64,000 bases of DNA from Pseudomonas asiatica (GTDB lineage Bacteria; Pseudomonadota; Gammaproteobacteria; Pseudomonadales; Pseudomonadaceae), in assembly GCF_009932335.1 (NCBI RefSeq), contig NZ_BLJF01000001.1, forward strand, positions 1,550,001-1,614,000, in the 5' to 3' direction. Numbering within the stretch: position 1 is the first letter of the stretch; every line of letters starts with the position of its first letter. Shown piece by piece: positions 42,900-52,695 of the stretch. Under the pieces are notes generated by a model. That model was not told the DNA's origin. It did no database searches and was given only the letters and a program-made list of their open reading frames with translations. The position numbers and the translations under genes are program-made.

Positions 42900-44576
42900 T
42901 CAGGAGACCGACCTGGCCTCGCCAATCAGGATGTCTTCGAAAAACGCCCCGACCGGCTCGGTAGGGTGGCACAACTGGATCTCCAGCACCCACACCACTT
43001 CGCTCGGGACGATTTCCACCTCGGCCAGTTTGTCTTGCCCATACAGCACATGCGGGAAGTCGGCGATGCGATGCCCGGCCAGGTTGCGCTCCAGCTGCCA
43101 GCCTTTTACCTGGGCACTGCGCTCGGCGAAGTCGTACAGTTCGCGCCCGGTCAGGCCACGGCCCCAGGCCTGGCGGGTTTCGTCGAACACCTCATGCAGT
43201 GCCTTGACGCAGGCGTGGTGCAGCTCGTGCTGGCCGAACACGAAGGTGTCGCCATAGTCGCCCTCATAGCCATCCCATACAGGGCCGACGTCGATCACGA
43301 CGATATCCGTAGTACGTAATACACGTTGCAGATCAATGCCTTGGCGCGGCGTGCGCACGGTGTCGTCGCCAAAGCGGATGTAGGTCGGGTGCCAGGTGTG
43401 CGATGCACCCATCGCCTGCAAGGTTTGCGCGGCCATCTCCAGCGCCTGGGCAGTGGTCATGCCGACTTTCAGCTGGTTCGCTACCGCAGCAACGGCCCGC
43501 ACCGACTGCTCGCGGGCAGCGAGCATGCCGTCCAGCGAGTAGCGTGGGCCGACTTTTTCAAGCTCCGGGTGCAACGGGCTGGCTGTTGAAGCCTCTGGCG
43601 CCAGTGTGCCGCTGGCAACGAAAGCCTCCGCGACAAAACGATGGGCCTGCAGGCCTGCCGCGAGGCACTGCTCGCGAACCTGGCTGATCATCGCCGCATT
43701 GCCGCAGGCATAGACCTGGGTGTCGGCCCAGCGATGGGCCTGGGCCAGCGCTACCTGCTGCACCCGCGCCTGGTCCGATAGCACCGGGTACCAGCGAAAG
43801 TGAGCGTGTGCACGGCTGGCCTGATCGAGAAACTCACGGTCATAGAAGTCGGCGTCCGATCTGCCGCCCCAGTACAACGTGACCTCGGCATCACCTGCCA
43901 GGGCGGTCAGCAGCAATGGCTTGATGCCGGCGTAACCTGTGCCAGTGGCGAACAGCACCAGGGGGCGCTGGGCCTCGTGCTGCCAGGTGCAGGCACCCAC
44001 CGGTCCTTCCAGCTTCAAGGTGTCACCTGCTTGCAGGGTTGGCAGCAGGCGTTCGGTAAACAGGCCGCCGCTTACCTTGCGGATGTGAAACACCAGTTTC
44101 CCCTGGTCCCGGTCGGGCAGGTTGGCGATGGAAAAACAGCGGCTATCGCCGTTGGCGAGCCGAATTCGTACGTACTGGCCAGCCCGTACCGCCAACGGCT
44201 GTGCAGGCTGCAGCACCAGTTCGATGATATCGGCGCTCAGTTCGCGTTTACCATGTACCTGCGCGTGGATTTCCAGTGTCTGGGTTTCCAGGGACCAGCC
44301 GGGGATTTCCAGGCGCATGTCGCTGCAGGCGTGGCTCTGGCACAGCAACATTTCGTCGTCGGCCAGGGGGTAGCAGGGCGCCGGCATGTCTGCCGTCCGC
44401 TGCTTGTCCCGATACTGCCCCGACACCACCTTGACCTTGCACGACCCGCAGGCGCCGCGGCGGCATGAGAAGGGCACCGGCAGGCCGCTGGCGAGCATGG
44501 CATCGAGCAGCAGCTCCTGGCTGGCGTCGAAGGTTTTGCCCGAGGGCGACAATTCAATGACGTGGCGGTTCTGCAT
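42900..44576 (-). CDS. Fusion: [2Fe-2S] ferredoxin, FAD/NAD(P) reductase and M24 metallopeptidase domain
   Basis: A continuous 558-residue frame. Part 1 (about 1-95) is a plant-type ferredoxin with C-x4-C-x2-C in CRRGACGSC and the last cysteine in LLCQSHAC. Part 2 (about 100-325) is a flavin reductase: FAD segment RCFSIANLPD, nucleotide segment FATGTGYAGIKPLL and C-terminal VYACGNAAMISQ. Part 3 (about 335-558) is a pita-bread M24 domain: metal ligands Asp429 (VIDVGP) and Asp440 (GDYGDTF, correct 11-residue spacing), then GHRIADFPH, WVLEIQL and FFEDILIG for His, Glu and Glu. An electron-transfer chain joined to a metallohydrolase is unexpected. A start at 44582 would add two residues. Confidence 0.85.
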   Translation of the reverse strand: MQNRHVIELSPSGKTFDASQELLLDAMLASGLPVPFSCRRGACGSCKVKVVSGQYRDKQRTADMPAPCYPLADDEMLLCQSHACSDMRLEIPGWSLETQTLEIHAQVHGKRELSADIIELVLQPAQPLAVRAGQYVRIRLANGDSRCFSIANLPDRDQGKLVFHIRKVSGGLFTERLLPTLQAGDTLKLEGPVGACTWQHEAQRPLVLFATGTGYAGIKPLLLTALAGDAEVTLYWGGRSDADFYDREFLDQASRAHAHFRWYPVLSDQARVQQVALAQAHRWADTQVYACGNAAMISQVREQCLAAGLQAHRFVAEAFVASGTLAPEASTASPLHPELEKVGPRYSLDGMLAAREQSVRAVAAVANQLKVGMTTAQALEMAAQTLQAMGASHTWHPTYIRFGDDTVRTPRQGIDLQRVLRTTDIVVIDVGPVWDGYEGDYGDTFVFGQHELHHACVKALHEVFDETRQAWGRGLTGRELYDFAERSAQVKGWQLERNLAGHRIADFPHVLYGQDKLAEVEIVPSEVVWVLEIQLCHPTEPVGAFFEDILIGEARSVS

Positions 44577-44593
44577 GGGCATCTCGGGGCAAG

Positions 44594-44638
44594 TGGAGGT
44601 TCGATTGTTGCTATAGTCCAGGACCAGTAGAACCTCCA
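44594..44638. promoter_or_regulatory. MocR operator candidate in divergent promoter
   Basis: TGGAGGTTC (44594-44602) and GAACCTCCA (44630-44638) form a 9-bp inverted repeat. Between them lies GTCCAGGAC. The pair occupies the 78-bp gap between the fusion gene and the MocR gene. Confidence 0.5.
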
Positions 44639-44654
44639 GTTTCGGTTAATTCAC

Positions 44655-46202
44655 ATGGTCCAGCTTCGCAAATGGCAGCCGCTGCTCAAGCTCGACGGGG
44701 CGCAGCCGCAGGCTTCGTACAGGCAGATCGTCGAGGGCCTGGTAGCCGCGATCTCCGAGGGCCGCCTGCGCCCCGGTACGCCGTTGCCCGGCACGCGGGA
44801 AATGGCGCAACTGCTGAACGTCAATCGCAAGACGGTGATCCTCGCCTACGAGGAAGCCGAGACCAAAGGCTGGCTGGAAAGCGTGCAGCGCCGTGGCACC
44901 TTCGTCAGTCGGCAGCTGGCGGCTGGCACCCTGGCCGAGCCCGATGCAGCGCAGCCTTTTGCCCTGGTGCTACAGGAGGAGCCTGCCGTTGCCTACTTCG
45001 CGGCCAACGAACAGGCTGCCGCGCAGCAGGATCGGCCGGGTGCGCTGTTCTTTGACAACGGCGCCTGTGACCACCGCCTGCTGCCGCAGACCGTTCTGCA
45101 CCGCTATTACCGTAATGCCTTGCGCAACAGCTTTGCCGCCAACACCGTGCGCCATGGCAGCGCGTGCAGCAGCCACTCCCTGCGCAGCGCCTTGGCCGAC
45201 ATGCTGCGGCACAATCGCAGCCTGAACGTTGGCGCCGAGCATATCTGCCTGACCCAGGGCGTGCAGATGTCGCTGTACCTGGTGGCTAGCGTGCTGCTCA
45301 AGCCTGGTGACGTTGTGCTGGTCGAACGCCTGAGCTATCCGCCCGCGTGGGAGATCTTCCGCCAGCTGGGCGCCCGGCTGGTCACCGTGGACCTGGATGA
45401 GGAGGGCTGTCGGGTCGAGCAGATCGATGCACTGTGCCGGCTGCACCAGGTACGCATGCTGTACATCACACCCCATCACCAGTTCCCGACCACGGTCAGC
45501 CTGCCTGCCGGGCGCCGGCAGCAGTTGCTGGAACTGGCGCGGCAGCACGACTTCTGCGTGGTCGAGGAAGACTACGACCATGAATACCACTTTGCCGGGA
45601 GGCCTTACCTGCCGCTGGCCAGCGACCGTCAGCAGCGGCACGTGATCTACATTGGCTCATTGTCCAAGTCCCTGGGCAGTACGTTCCGTTGCAGTTTCAT
45701 CGTGGCGCCGGCGGAGGTGGCTGCGGCGCTCGAACGCAGGGCGACGCTGACCCTGGGGCAGGGTGATGCGGTGATGCAGCAGATGCTGGCGGACTTGATC
45801 AATGATGGCGAACTGAAGAAGCACTTGCGTCGGGTCACCCGGGAGTATCGCCGACGTCGAGAGACCCTGTTGGTTTGCTTGCGCGATGCCTTTGGCGAGC
45901 AGGTAACCGTGCGCGAGCCGGAAGGTGGGCTGGCGCTGTGGGTGAGGTTTGCTGACGAGATCAATGTGGATCAGTTGGTTGGCAAGGCGTTGGAGTTGGA
46001 CCTGGTGGTACGCAGTGGCCGGCAGTTTTCGCCGTTTGGTCATGCGGAAAATGCCTTGCGCCTCGGGTTTGCCTCGCTGGACATGGATGAAATCCGGCTG
46101 GCTACACAACGTTTGGCGCAGGCGGCGAAGGCGATTGCAACATCGGTCCAGCGCAATCCCTGTGGGCGATCACCCAGCCCTTTGGGCTGCGCTGTCGAGT
46201 AG
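44655..46202 (+). CDS. MocR/PdxR-type PLP-binding GntR-family regulator
   Basis: A 515-residue regulator with an N-terminal GntR winged helix (about 15-85; RPGTPLPGTREMAQLLNVNRKTVILAYEEAE) and a C-terminal aminotransferase-like domain (about 130-490). The PLP lysine is Lys338 in GSLSKSLGSTFR, and the segment VVEEDYDHEYHF is also present. It is divergent from the fusion gene, with only 78 bp between. That gap holds a 9-bp inverted repeat and a GTCCAGGAC core. It probably senses an amino compound with PLP and controls the fusion gene. Confidence 0.9.
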   Translation: MVQLRKWQPLLKLDGAQPQASYRQIVEGLVAAISEGRLRPGTPLPGTREMAQLLNVNRKTVILAYEEAETKGWLESVQRRGTFVSRQLAAGTLAEPDAAQPFALVLQEEPAVAYFAANEQAAAQQDRPGALFFDNGACDHRLLPQTVLHRYYRNALRNSFAANTVRHGSACSSHSLRSALADMLRHNRSLNVGAEHICLTQGVQMSLYLVASVLLKPGDVVLVERLSYPPAWEIFRQLGARLVTVDLDEEGCRVEQIDALCRLHQVRMLYITPHHQFPTTVSLPAGRRQQLLELARQHDFCVVEEDYDHEYHFAGRPYLPLASDRQQRHVIYIGSLSKSLGSTFRCSFIVAPAEVAAALERRATLTLGQGDAVMQQMLADLINDGELKKHLRRVTREYRRRRETLLVCLRDAFGEQVTVREPEGGLALWVRFADEINVDQLVGKALELDLVVRSGRQFSPFGHAENALRLGFASLDMDEIRLATQRLAQAAKAIATSVQRNPCGRSPSPLGCAVE

Positions 46203-46214
46203 AGAACTGAATTC

Positions 46215-46288
46215 GCAAGCGGTCCGCGTACCCTGTGGGAGCGGCTAATGCAATGAGTTATGGGTAGTTCCATGAGAGCTGACTTGCC
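46215..46288. repeat. Degenerate REP mosaic fragment
   Basis: CGCAAGCGGTCCGCGTACCC, then TGTGGGAGCGG, then CAATGAGTTATGGGTAGTTCC. It shares blocks with 26998-27145 but the REP core is lost. Confidence 0.55.
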
Positions 46289-46327
46289 GGTGCCATCCAC
46301 CGCGTTACCTGATCAAGCTTGAGCGGG

Positions 46328-47572
46328 CTATTTGCGCTGCCACACTCCGCCTTGTTCGCTGACCACCCAGGGCTTGTCCGCGGCATCGATAACCACTCCA
46401 CCCACCCAGCGCTGCGCAGGGTTGTGGTCAAGCCAATGCGCCTGCCCCGCCAGCACCTGCTCGGCAAGTGCGGTCAGCCGCAACGGCCGTTGCGCCCAAG
46501 ACTCGCCCGGGCCTTCCAGCAGCAGCGGGTGCGGTGCATGGATCAGGGGCTGCAGCAAAACATGGAACATCATGTCACCCAGGTAAGGCAGCGGTTCATC
46601 CTGCATCATCAACTGGGCAAACACACGTCCGGCCGGCAGCTCGCCGCGTGAGGCCAGAATGCGCAACAGCAGGCGTTCGGTGAGGCTCAAGCCGTCGTTC
46701 GCCCCCGGCAGTTCCTGAAGTTGCCGCGCAAGGGCCCGGCCCAGCAACGGCAAGGCCGTATGCTGGAGGCCCGCCAGGGCAGCCCAGGCCCTTGGGTCAG
46801 GCGCGGTATAGGCTGCCCATGTCTGGCGGGCCAGGGCCAGCACGTCCTCACCCAGCGCGCGACGTTGTGGCCATAGCCAGGCGAGCAAGTCCGGGGCCAG
46901 CTGGCCGATACCGATGAAGCGCTCGACGCCAGGTACCTGGGTGATTTCGATCAGCTCCAAGCGGCGCGGCAGGCTGGGCAGGCTGGCGAGTACGCGGATC
47001 AGGAACAGCTGGTCGTAAGCGTCACCCTCGCACCACAGCACGATCTTGCTGTCGCTGTTCAAGCCGGCCAGGGCGGTGCGCTGTGCCGCTTGGCGTTGCT
47101 CAACGTCCTGGATGCTCAGGTTGAACGCCTGCTGTATGTAAGCGGCCCGAACCTGCCAATACTGCTCCTCGGGCAGTGCGCAGACCGGCCCCATGACCAT
47201 GGGGTCCTCGAACATCTGGAAGGCACCGGCAAAACCGGCCGTGCGCAAGCTGTGGGCGATGTCGTTGCCGCAGCGCCAATGCTGCACGGCTGCCTCGTCA
47301 TCGGCGGTGAAGCCAGGGTGGCGTGCCGCAAAAGCGACGGCATCGGCATGGGCCTTGAGCTTGGGCCAACTGGCAAAACCGGCCTCGCGGGCCACCAGCC
47401 ATTGGGTATCGGCAAGCCGGTAGTCAGGGCCAGGCAGGCCGAGTGCGCGTAGCTGCTCGCGGGTGTCGTCGGCCTTGTGGTTTTTCAGGGCGGTGAGCAA
47501 GCGTTTGGCGCGTTTGCGCAAGGCGGGCAGGTCGAGCAGGCCGTGGTGGCGGGATGCATTGATGGCGGGCAT
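46328..47572 (-). CDS. DUF1835-like protein of unknown function
   Basis: A 414-residue cytoplasmic protein. The N-terminal segment has the AREAGFASWPKLKAH pattern found ahead of ankyrin-like or DUF1835 proteins. The middle part reads VVMGPVCALPEEQYWQVRAAYI and SKIVLWCEGDAYDQLFLIRVLASL, the DUF1835 core, and a DUF3658-like C-terminus follows. Its function is not known. The ATG at 47572 is acceptable. It stands alone, with a partial REP unit downstream of its stop. Confidence 0.75.
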   Translation of the reverse strand: MPAINASRHHGLLDLPALRKRAKRLLTALKNHKADDTREQLRALGLPGPDYRLADTQWLVAREAGFASWPKLKAHADAVAFAARHPGFTADDEAAVQHWRCGNDIAHSLRTAGFAGAFQMFEDPMVMGPVCALPEEQYWQVRAAYIQQAFNLSIQDVEQRQAAQRTALAGLNSDSKIVLWCEGDAYDQLFLIRVLASLPSLPRRLELIEITQVPGVERFIGIGQLAPDLLAWLWPQRRALGEDVLALARQTWAAYTAPDPRAWAALAGLQHTALPLLGRALARQLQELPGANDGLSLTERLLLRILASRGELPAGRVFAQLMMQDEPLPYLGDMMFHVLLQPLIHAPHPLLLEGPGESWAQRPLRLTALAEQVLAGQAHWLDHNPAQRWVGGVVIDAADKPWVVSEQGGVWQRK

Positions 47573-47761
47573 GCCAACTCCTTTGGGGCTCGGTCCGCCG
47601 ACAAGCCGGGAGCTGGTATGGGAATGTGATGATGCTTGGCTCGGGAAACCCCTTGGCGCGGACCGCAGGCGCAGCCAGCGCCCTGGCGCCGACTTTACCG
47701 GGTAATGCGCGTGGGTGCAAAGAAGGTCGATGGTGGCCTGACGCGCAGCGTCCGATCGCCG

Positions 47762-48160
47762 TCAGTGCGCAGCCGTCGGCAGAATGCCCGAGCCCTGGGC
47801 CTTGTGCGCGGCTTCTATCAGCTGCAGGTTGCGGCTGCGCAGGGCGTGATTGTTGCCAACACGCAGGTTGGAGCGAAGCGCCAGGGTTTCGGCCTGTTCA
47901 TACTGCCCTTGCTGAAGGCGCAAAACGCCAAGGTAGTGCAGCGTTGCCGGGTTGTTCGGTTGAATGTGCAGCGCACGCTCCAGCGTGGCCGCCGCCTGGT
48001 CCAGCTGGCCGTCGGCATACTGTTGCGAGGCGGTTTCGATCAGCACCGTCGAGGCATTGTTGCTGCGTGTGGGCGCGTAGCGTTCGCCGGCCAGTGCGCC
48101 CTGTGCCGTGATTGCGCTGAACAACAGGAGCAGGGCTGACAGAACAGGTGTGCTGGGCAT
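47762..48160 (-). CDS. Periplasmic tetratricopeptide-repeat protein
   Basis: A 132-residue protein with a signal peptide of about 24 residues ([19 protein letters not shown]). It then has TPR-like helices: [48 protein letters not shown]. It probably serves as a small protein-interaction module. The start at 48160 is chosen because the signal peptide begins there; upstream in-frame sequence is arginine- and proline-rich noise. Confidence 0.78.
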   Translation of the reverse strand: MPSTPVLSALLLLFSAITAQGALAGERYAPTRSNNASTVLIETASQQYADGQLDQAAATLERALHIQPNNPATLHYLGVLRLQQGQYEQAETLALRSNLRVGNNHALRSRNLQLIEAAHKAQGSGILPTAAH

Positions 48161-48413
48161 CGGCGGAAGACTCGGCAGGGCTTGGGCGGGCCAGGTTGGA
48201 GGGCGAGGGGATGCTATCGACCGAATTGGAGCGTTGAAGTTCCCGCCTGGTCTGCTTGTTGCCCGTCGCCCGGTCTGTGCCTCGACAACATCTGTTCGGT
48301 TACCGCCCATAACCGCACTCCGGCGCCTCAAGCCTGGGGCAGTACCTCCGATAGCAGCACACCCACCGTCGAATCATCGACCAGAAGTGGTGCCAACAAG
48401 GAGTACTGCCCCC

Positions 48414-50039
48414 ATGCTTGCCAACCTGAAGATCCGCACCGGAATGTTCTGGGTGCTGTCGCTGTTCAGCGTGACCCTGCTGTTTTCCACCGTCAGTGCC
48501 TGGCGGGCGGCGGTGGGCAGCGACCAGCAGATCACCGAACTGGACCAGACCGCGCACCAGTCGGACCGGTTGAACAATGCGTTGCTGATGGCGATTCGCG
48601 CCAGTGCCAATGTGTCCTCGGGCTTCATCGAGCAGCTGGGTGGTCATGAGGAAAGCGCCAACAAGCGCATGGCGCTGTCGGTCGAGCTGAACGACAAGAG
48701 CCAGAAGCTGGTGGACGAGTTTGTCGAAAACGCCCGCGAGCCTGCGCTGCACGCACTGGCAACCGCGCTGCAGGCCACCTACGGCGAGTATGCCAAGGCG
48801 GTCGCCGGGCAGCGTGAGGCAACCCGTCAACGTTCACTCGAGCAGTATTTCAAGGTCAACACCGACGCCGGCAACGCCATGGGCCGGCTGCAGGCGCTGC
48901 GCCAGCAACTGGTCGGCGCATTGAGTGAGCGCGGTCAGCAGATCATGCTGGAATCCGACCGGCGCCTGGCGCGCGCCCAACTGCTGAGTCTGGGGCTGCT
49001 GGGCGTGACGTTGGTGCTGGCGGTGCTGTGCTGGGCCTTTATTGCCCAGCGCGTGCTGCACCCGCTGCGCGAAGCTGGCCGGCACTTCCAGCGCATTGCC
49101 GGCGGCGACCTGAGCGTGCCGGTGCAGGGGCAGGGCAGTAACGAGATCGGCCAGCTGTTCCATGAACTTGAGCGCATGCAGCAGAGCCAGCGCGACACCC
49201 TGGGGCAGATCAGCAACTGTGCCAGGCAGCTGGACGCAGCCGCCACGGCGCTGAATACGGTCACCGAGGAAAGCGCCAACAACCTGCGCCAGCAGGGCCA
49301 GGAGCTGGAGCAGGCCGCTACCGCCGTTACCGAAATGACCACGGCTGTCGAGGAGGTTGCGCGCAATGCCATCACCACCTCGCAGACCACCAGCGAATCC
49401 AACCAGCTGGCGGCGCAAAGCCGCCGGCAAGTCAACGACAACATCGACGGCACCGAGGCCATGACTCGGGAGATCCAGGCCAGCAGCGCACACCTGGAGC
49501 AACTGGTCGGGCAGGTGCGGGACATCGGCAAGGTGCTGGAAGTGATTCGCTCGGTGTCCGAGCAAACCAACCTGCTGGCGCTCAATGCCGCCATCGAGGC
49601 CGCCCGTGCGGGCGAGGCCGGGCGCGGCTTTGCGGTGGTGGCTGATGAAGTGCGTACGCTGGCTTACCGCACGCAGCAGTCGACCCAGGAAATCGAGCAG
49701 ATGATCGGGCGCGTGCAGGCGGGTACCGAAGCGGCCATGACCTCGATGCAGGCCAGTACCAGTCGTGCCCAGTCGACGCTGGACGTGACACTGGCCTCGG
49801 GGCAGGTGCTTGAGGGTATCTACAGTGCGATCGGCGAGATCAACGAGCGTAACCTGGTGATTGCCAGTGCAGCCGAAGAGCAGGCCCAGGTGGCGCGAGA
49901 GGTGGACCGCAACCTGCTGAACATTCGCGAGCTGTCGACATCCTCGGCAGCAGGGGCGCAGCAGACCAGTGAGGCGAGCAAGGCGTTGTCGGGGTTGGTG
50001 GGGGAGATGGCGGCGTTGGTGGCGCGGTTCAGGGTTTGA
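48414..50039 (+). CDS. Methyl-accepting chemotaxis protein
   Basis: A 541-residue transducer: TM1 about 10-30, a periplasmic four-helix-bundle (TarH-like) ligand domain about 31-188, TM2 about 189-211, HAMP about 212-264, and a signalling hairpin with tip [35 protein letters not shown] (about 381-415). AAGGAG precedes the ATG at 48414. The layout is like the P. putida chemoreceptor PcaY for ring-shaped carboxylic acids, which from memory lies in a similar gene neighbourhood. That identity is a suggestion only. Confidence 0.92.
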   Translation: MLANLKIRTGMFWVLSLFSVTLLFSTVSAWRAAVGSDQQITELDQTAHQSDRLNNALLMAIRASANVSSGFIEQLGGHEESANKRMALSVELNDKSQKLVDEFVENAREPALHALATALQATYGEYAKAVAGQREATRQRSLEQYFKVNTDAGNAMGRLQALRQQLVGALSERGQQIMLESDRRLARAQLLSLGLLGVTLVLAVLCWAFIAQRVLHPLREAGRHFQRIAGGDLSVPVQGQGSNEIGQLFHELERMQQSQRDTLGQISNCARQLDAAATALNTVTEESANNLRQQGQELEQAATAVTEMTTAVEEVARNAITTSQTTSESNQLAAQSRRQVNDNIDGTEAMTREIQASSAHLEQLVGQVRDIGKVLEVIRSVSEQTNLLALNAAIEAARAGEAGRGFAVVADEVRTLAYRTQQSTQEIEQMIGRVQAGTEAAMTSMQASTSRAQSTLDVTLASGQVLEGIYSAIGEINERNLVIASAAEEQAQVAREVDRNLLNIRELSTSSAAGAQQTSEASKALSGLVGEMAALVARFRV

Positions 50040-50063
50040 GGTCTGGCGGGCACCAGACTGTGG

Positions 50064-50101
50064 CAGTGGGCGCGCCCGCGAACACCGGCGTAGCCGGTGC
50101 C
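50064..50101. repeat. Partial REP unit
   Basis: GTGGGCGCGCCCGCGAACACCGG fragment after the chemoreceptor gene. Confidence 0.55.
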
Positions 50102-50147
50102 TTCCTCCGCGTCGCCCGGTTCGAGCGCACGCCATGTGTGCTTTCAG

Positions 50148-50468
50148 TTATCGATCGTGCTTCGAAGAGGAGCGCCCGGCCTTGTTGTGTTCCTTGGAAT
50201 GGGCAATGCCGGACCGGGTAGTGCCACGGCCGTTGTCATCATTGCGCAGGCTTCCATAGTGATTGCCGCTCTCGCCATGGTTGCGGGTGGCCTTGCCTGC
50301 ATGATCACTCTCGTAGCCGGCGCCATTACCGTTGAACCCACCTTTGCCACCGCCATTGCCATTACCTTTGGCATATGCGGAACCAATCGGCGAGACATCG
50401 GCAGGCAACAATGCAGTTGCGCCGAGCGCCAGGGCACAGGTAAAGACGGCTACCAGGGTTTTTTTCAT
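50148..50468 (-). CDS. Small secreted glycine/asparagine-rich protein
   Basis: A 106-residue protein with a clear signal peptide (MKKTLVAVFTCALALGATALL) and a low-complexity tail (KGNGNGGGKGGFNGNGAG, then a His/Arg/Ser-rich end). No domain is recognised. The ATG at 50468 follows a GGAGG-like sequence. It could be a periplasmic or cell-surface protein of the intrinsically disordered type; its function is unknown. Confidence 0.7.
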   Translation of the reverse strand: MKKTLVAVFTCALALGATALLPADVSPIGSAYAKGNGNGGGKGGFNGNGAGYESDHAGKATRNHGESGNHYGSLRNDDNGRGTTRSGIAHSKEHNKAGRSSSKHDR

Positions 50469-50567
50469 GTTTGTTCGCCTCCAAAAGGCGCAGGGGAGGA
50501 AATTTGAGTGCGGATACGACATAAGGTTGCCTTTTAAGTTCCGCAGTGCGCAGCCTTTCGACGAAGC

Positions 50568-50598
50568 GGCTGCCAGGCCCTTTCAGTACCTGGCAGCC
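50568..50598 (-). terminator. Possible terminator after kup
   Basis: GGCTGCCAGG and CCTGGCAGCC form a 10-bp stem with an 11-nt loop just past the kup stop. No T-tract is visible, so termination is uncertain. Confidence 0.4.
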
Positions 50599-50615
50599 TC
50601 AAGCTTCATGACTGT

Positions 50616-52517
50616 TCAGATCTCGACCTGGGTGCCAAGCTCGATCACCCGGTTCAGCGGCAGCTTGAAGTACTTCAGGTTGCTGTTGGCATTCTTCAGC
50701 AGGAAGGCAAAAAGGTGCTCACGCCAGCGAGCCATGCCCATCTGCCTGCCTGCAATGACCGTCTCCCGGCTGAGGAAATAAGTGGTGCGCATGGGGCCGA
50801 ACTCAAGGTCCGCACGCTGACAGCGGCTTAACGCCAACGGCACGTCGGGCTCCTCCATGAAGCCGAAATGCAGGCTCACGCGGAAGAAACCGTCACCAAA
50901 CTCCTCGACCTCAAAGCGCTTGCCAGCGTTGACCCGTGGCTCGTCCTCGAACACGACGGTCAACAGCACCACCTGTTCATGCAGTACCTGGTTATGCAGC
51001 AGGTTGTGCAGCAAGGCGTGAGGCACCGCCTCGGGCCTGGCGGACAGGAATACGGCAGTACCGCCCACGCGGTGAGGCGGCTGGGCCTTGAGGCTGGTAA
51101 TGAACAGGTCCAGCGGCAGCGAACTTTCGTCCAGCCGCTCGACGATCATCCGTCGCCCGCGCTTCCAGGTAGTCATCAGGGTGAACAGTGCAAGGCCGGC
51201 AATCACCGGAAATGCACCGCCCTGGAGGATCTTCGGCGCATTGGCGGCGAAATACAGGCTGTCGACCAGCAGGAATGCCAGCAGCATCGGCACCGCCAGC
51301 CAGCGTGGTGCCTTCCACAGCAACAGCACCACTGCCGAAGCCAGCAGTGTGGTGATCAGCATGGTCCCGGTCACGGCTACGCCATAGGCTGCCGCAAGTG
51401 CCCCGGACGACTCGAAGCCGACCACCAGCAGCACCACGCCAACCATCAGTGCCCAGTTCACCATGCCGATGTAGATCTGCCCCTGTTCCTCGCTGGAGGT
51501 GTGCTGGATGAACATGCGCGGTACGTAACCCAGCTGGATGGCCTGGCGCGTCAGCGAGAACGCACCGGAAATCACGGCCTGGGACGCGATGATGGTGGCC
51601 AGCGTGGCCAGCCCGACCATGGGCAGCAGGGCCCATTCGGGCGCCAGCAGGTAAAACGGGTTGCGCACTGCCTGCGGGTCGCCGAGGATCAGCGCGCCCT
51701 GGCCGAAGTAGTTCAGTACCAGGCCGGGCAGCACCAGCAGGAACCAGGCCCGGGCGATGGGTTTGCGGCCGAAGTGCCCCATATCGGCGTAGAGCGCTTC
51801 GGCGCCGGTCAGCGCCAGCACCACTGCGCCCAGGATCGCAACCCCCATGCCCGGGTGCAGCACGAAGAACTTCACCGCCCAGAGCGGGTTGAGTGCCTGC
51901 AGCACCTCCGGGCGCTGGACGATGCCGTGCAGGCCCAGTGCACCCAGCACGACGAACCACAGCACCATGATCGGCCCGAAGAGGATGCCGATGCGCGCGG
52001 TGCCATGCTTCTGGATCAGGAACAGGGCCACCAGCACCACCACCGACAGTGGCACGACCCAATGCTCGATACCGTCGAAGGCCAGTTGCAGGCCCTCGAC
52101 GGCCGATAGAACGGAAATCGCCGGCGTGATCATGCTGTCGCCGTAGAACAGCGCGGCGCCGAACAAGCCGAGCAGCACCAGTATCCTGCCCAGGCGCTGG
52201 TAGGGCGCCGCCGCCCGATGCGCCAGGGCGGTCAGGGCCATGATGCCACCTTCGCCCTGGTTGTCGGCACGCAGGATGAACAGTACGTACTTGAGCGATA
52301 CCACCCAGAGCAACGACCAGAACACCAGCGACAGCACTCCGAGTACGCCAGCGGTGTTGGCCTGTACGCCATAGTGCCCGGCGAACACCTCCTTGAGGGT
52401 GTACAGCGGGCTGGTGCCGATGTCGCCATACACCACGCCGACAGCGGCGACGAGCATGCCGACAGGGTTGGACTTGGCGGGAAGGGATTGATTTGCGATA
52501 ACGGTGGACTGGCTCAC
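50616..52517 (-). CDS. kup: Low-affinity potassium uptake permease Kup
   Basis: A 633-residue K+/H+ symporter. It has the KUP opening [20 protein letters not shown] and twelve TM helices through about residue 440, including [20 protein letters not shown] and [21 protein letters not shown] cytoplasmic C-terminal domain follows ([29 protein letters not shown]). Length and motifs are standard, so it should be functional. It is monocistronic, with an imperfect hairpin (50568-50598) after the stop. Confidence 0.95.
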   Translation of the reverse strand: MSQSTVIANQSLPAKSNPVGMLVAAVGVVYGDIGTSPLYTLKEVFAGHYGVQANTAGVLGVLSLVFWSLLWVVSLKYVLFILRADNQGEGGIMALTALAHRAAAPYQRLGRILVLLGLFGAALFYGDSMITPAISVLSAVEGLQLAFDGIEHWVVPLSVVVLVALFLIQKHGTARIGILFGPIMVLWFVVLGALGLHGIVQRPEVLQALNPLWAVKFFVLHPGMGVAILGAVVLALTGAEALYADMGHFGRKPIARAWFLLVLPGLVLNYFGQGALILGDPQAVRNPFYLLAPEWALLPMVGLATLATIIASQAVISGAFSLTRQAIQLGYVPRMFIQHTSSEEQGQIYIGMVNWALMVGVVLLVVGFESSGALAAAYGVAVTGTMLITTLLASAVVLLLWKAPRWLAVPMLLAFLLVDSLYFAANAPKILQGGAFPVIAGLALFTLMTTWKRGRRMIVERLDESSLPLDLFITSLKAQPPHRVGGTAVFLSARPEAVPHALLHNLLHNQVLHEQVVLLTVVFEDEPRVNAGKRFEVEEFGDGFFRVSLHFGFMEEPDVPLALSRCQRADLEFGPMRTTYFLSRETVIAGRQMGMARWREHLFAFLLKNANSNLKYFKLPLNRVIELGTQVEI

Positions 52518-52695
52518 GAAAGGTTTCTCTGGACTGGCGGGTATAAATGCATGCCATCCCTGAGCATCGCGCGCCCAGTATTCCTTCTGTCTGCCGGCTC
52601 AGTCGTAAAAAGAGCGTAAAAAATCAGCCAGCGCCCCAATACCTGTCAGTCAAGCAATTCGGGGCCGCTTTGCGGCCCGGCCGGCGATGGTTTGG

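Noticed and set aside
52662..52678. GGGCCGC-TTT-GCGGCCC hairpin as a terminator after the MFS gene at 52696
   Set aside because: Short stem with a 3-nt loop and no T-run on the needed strand.
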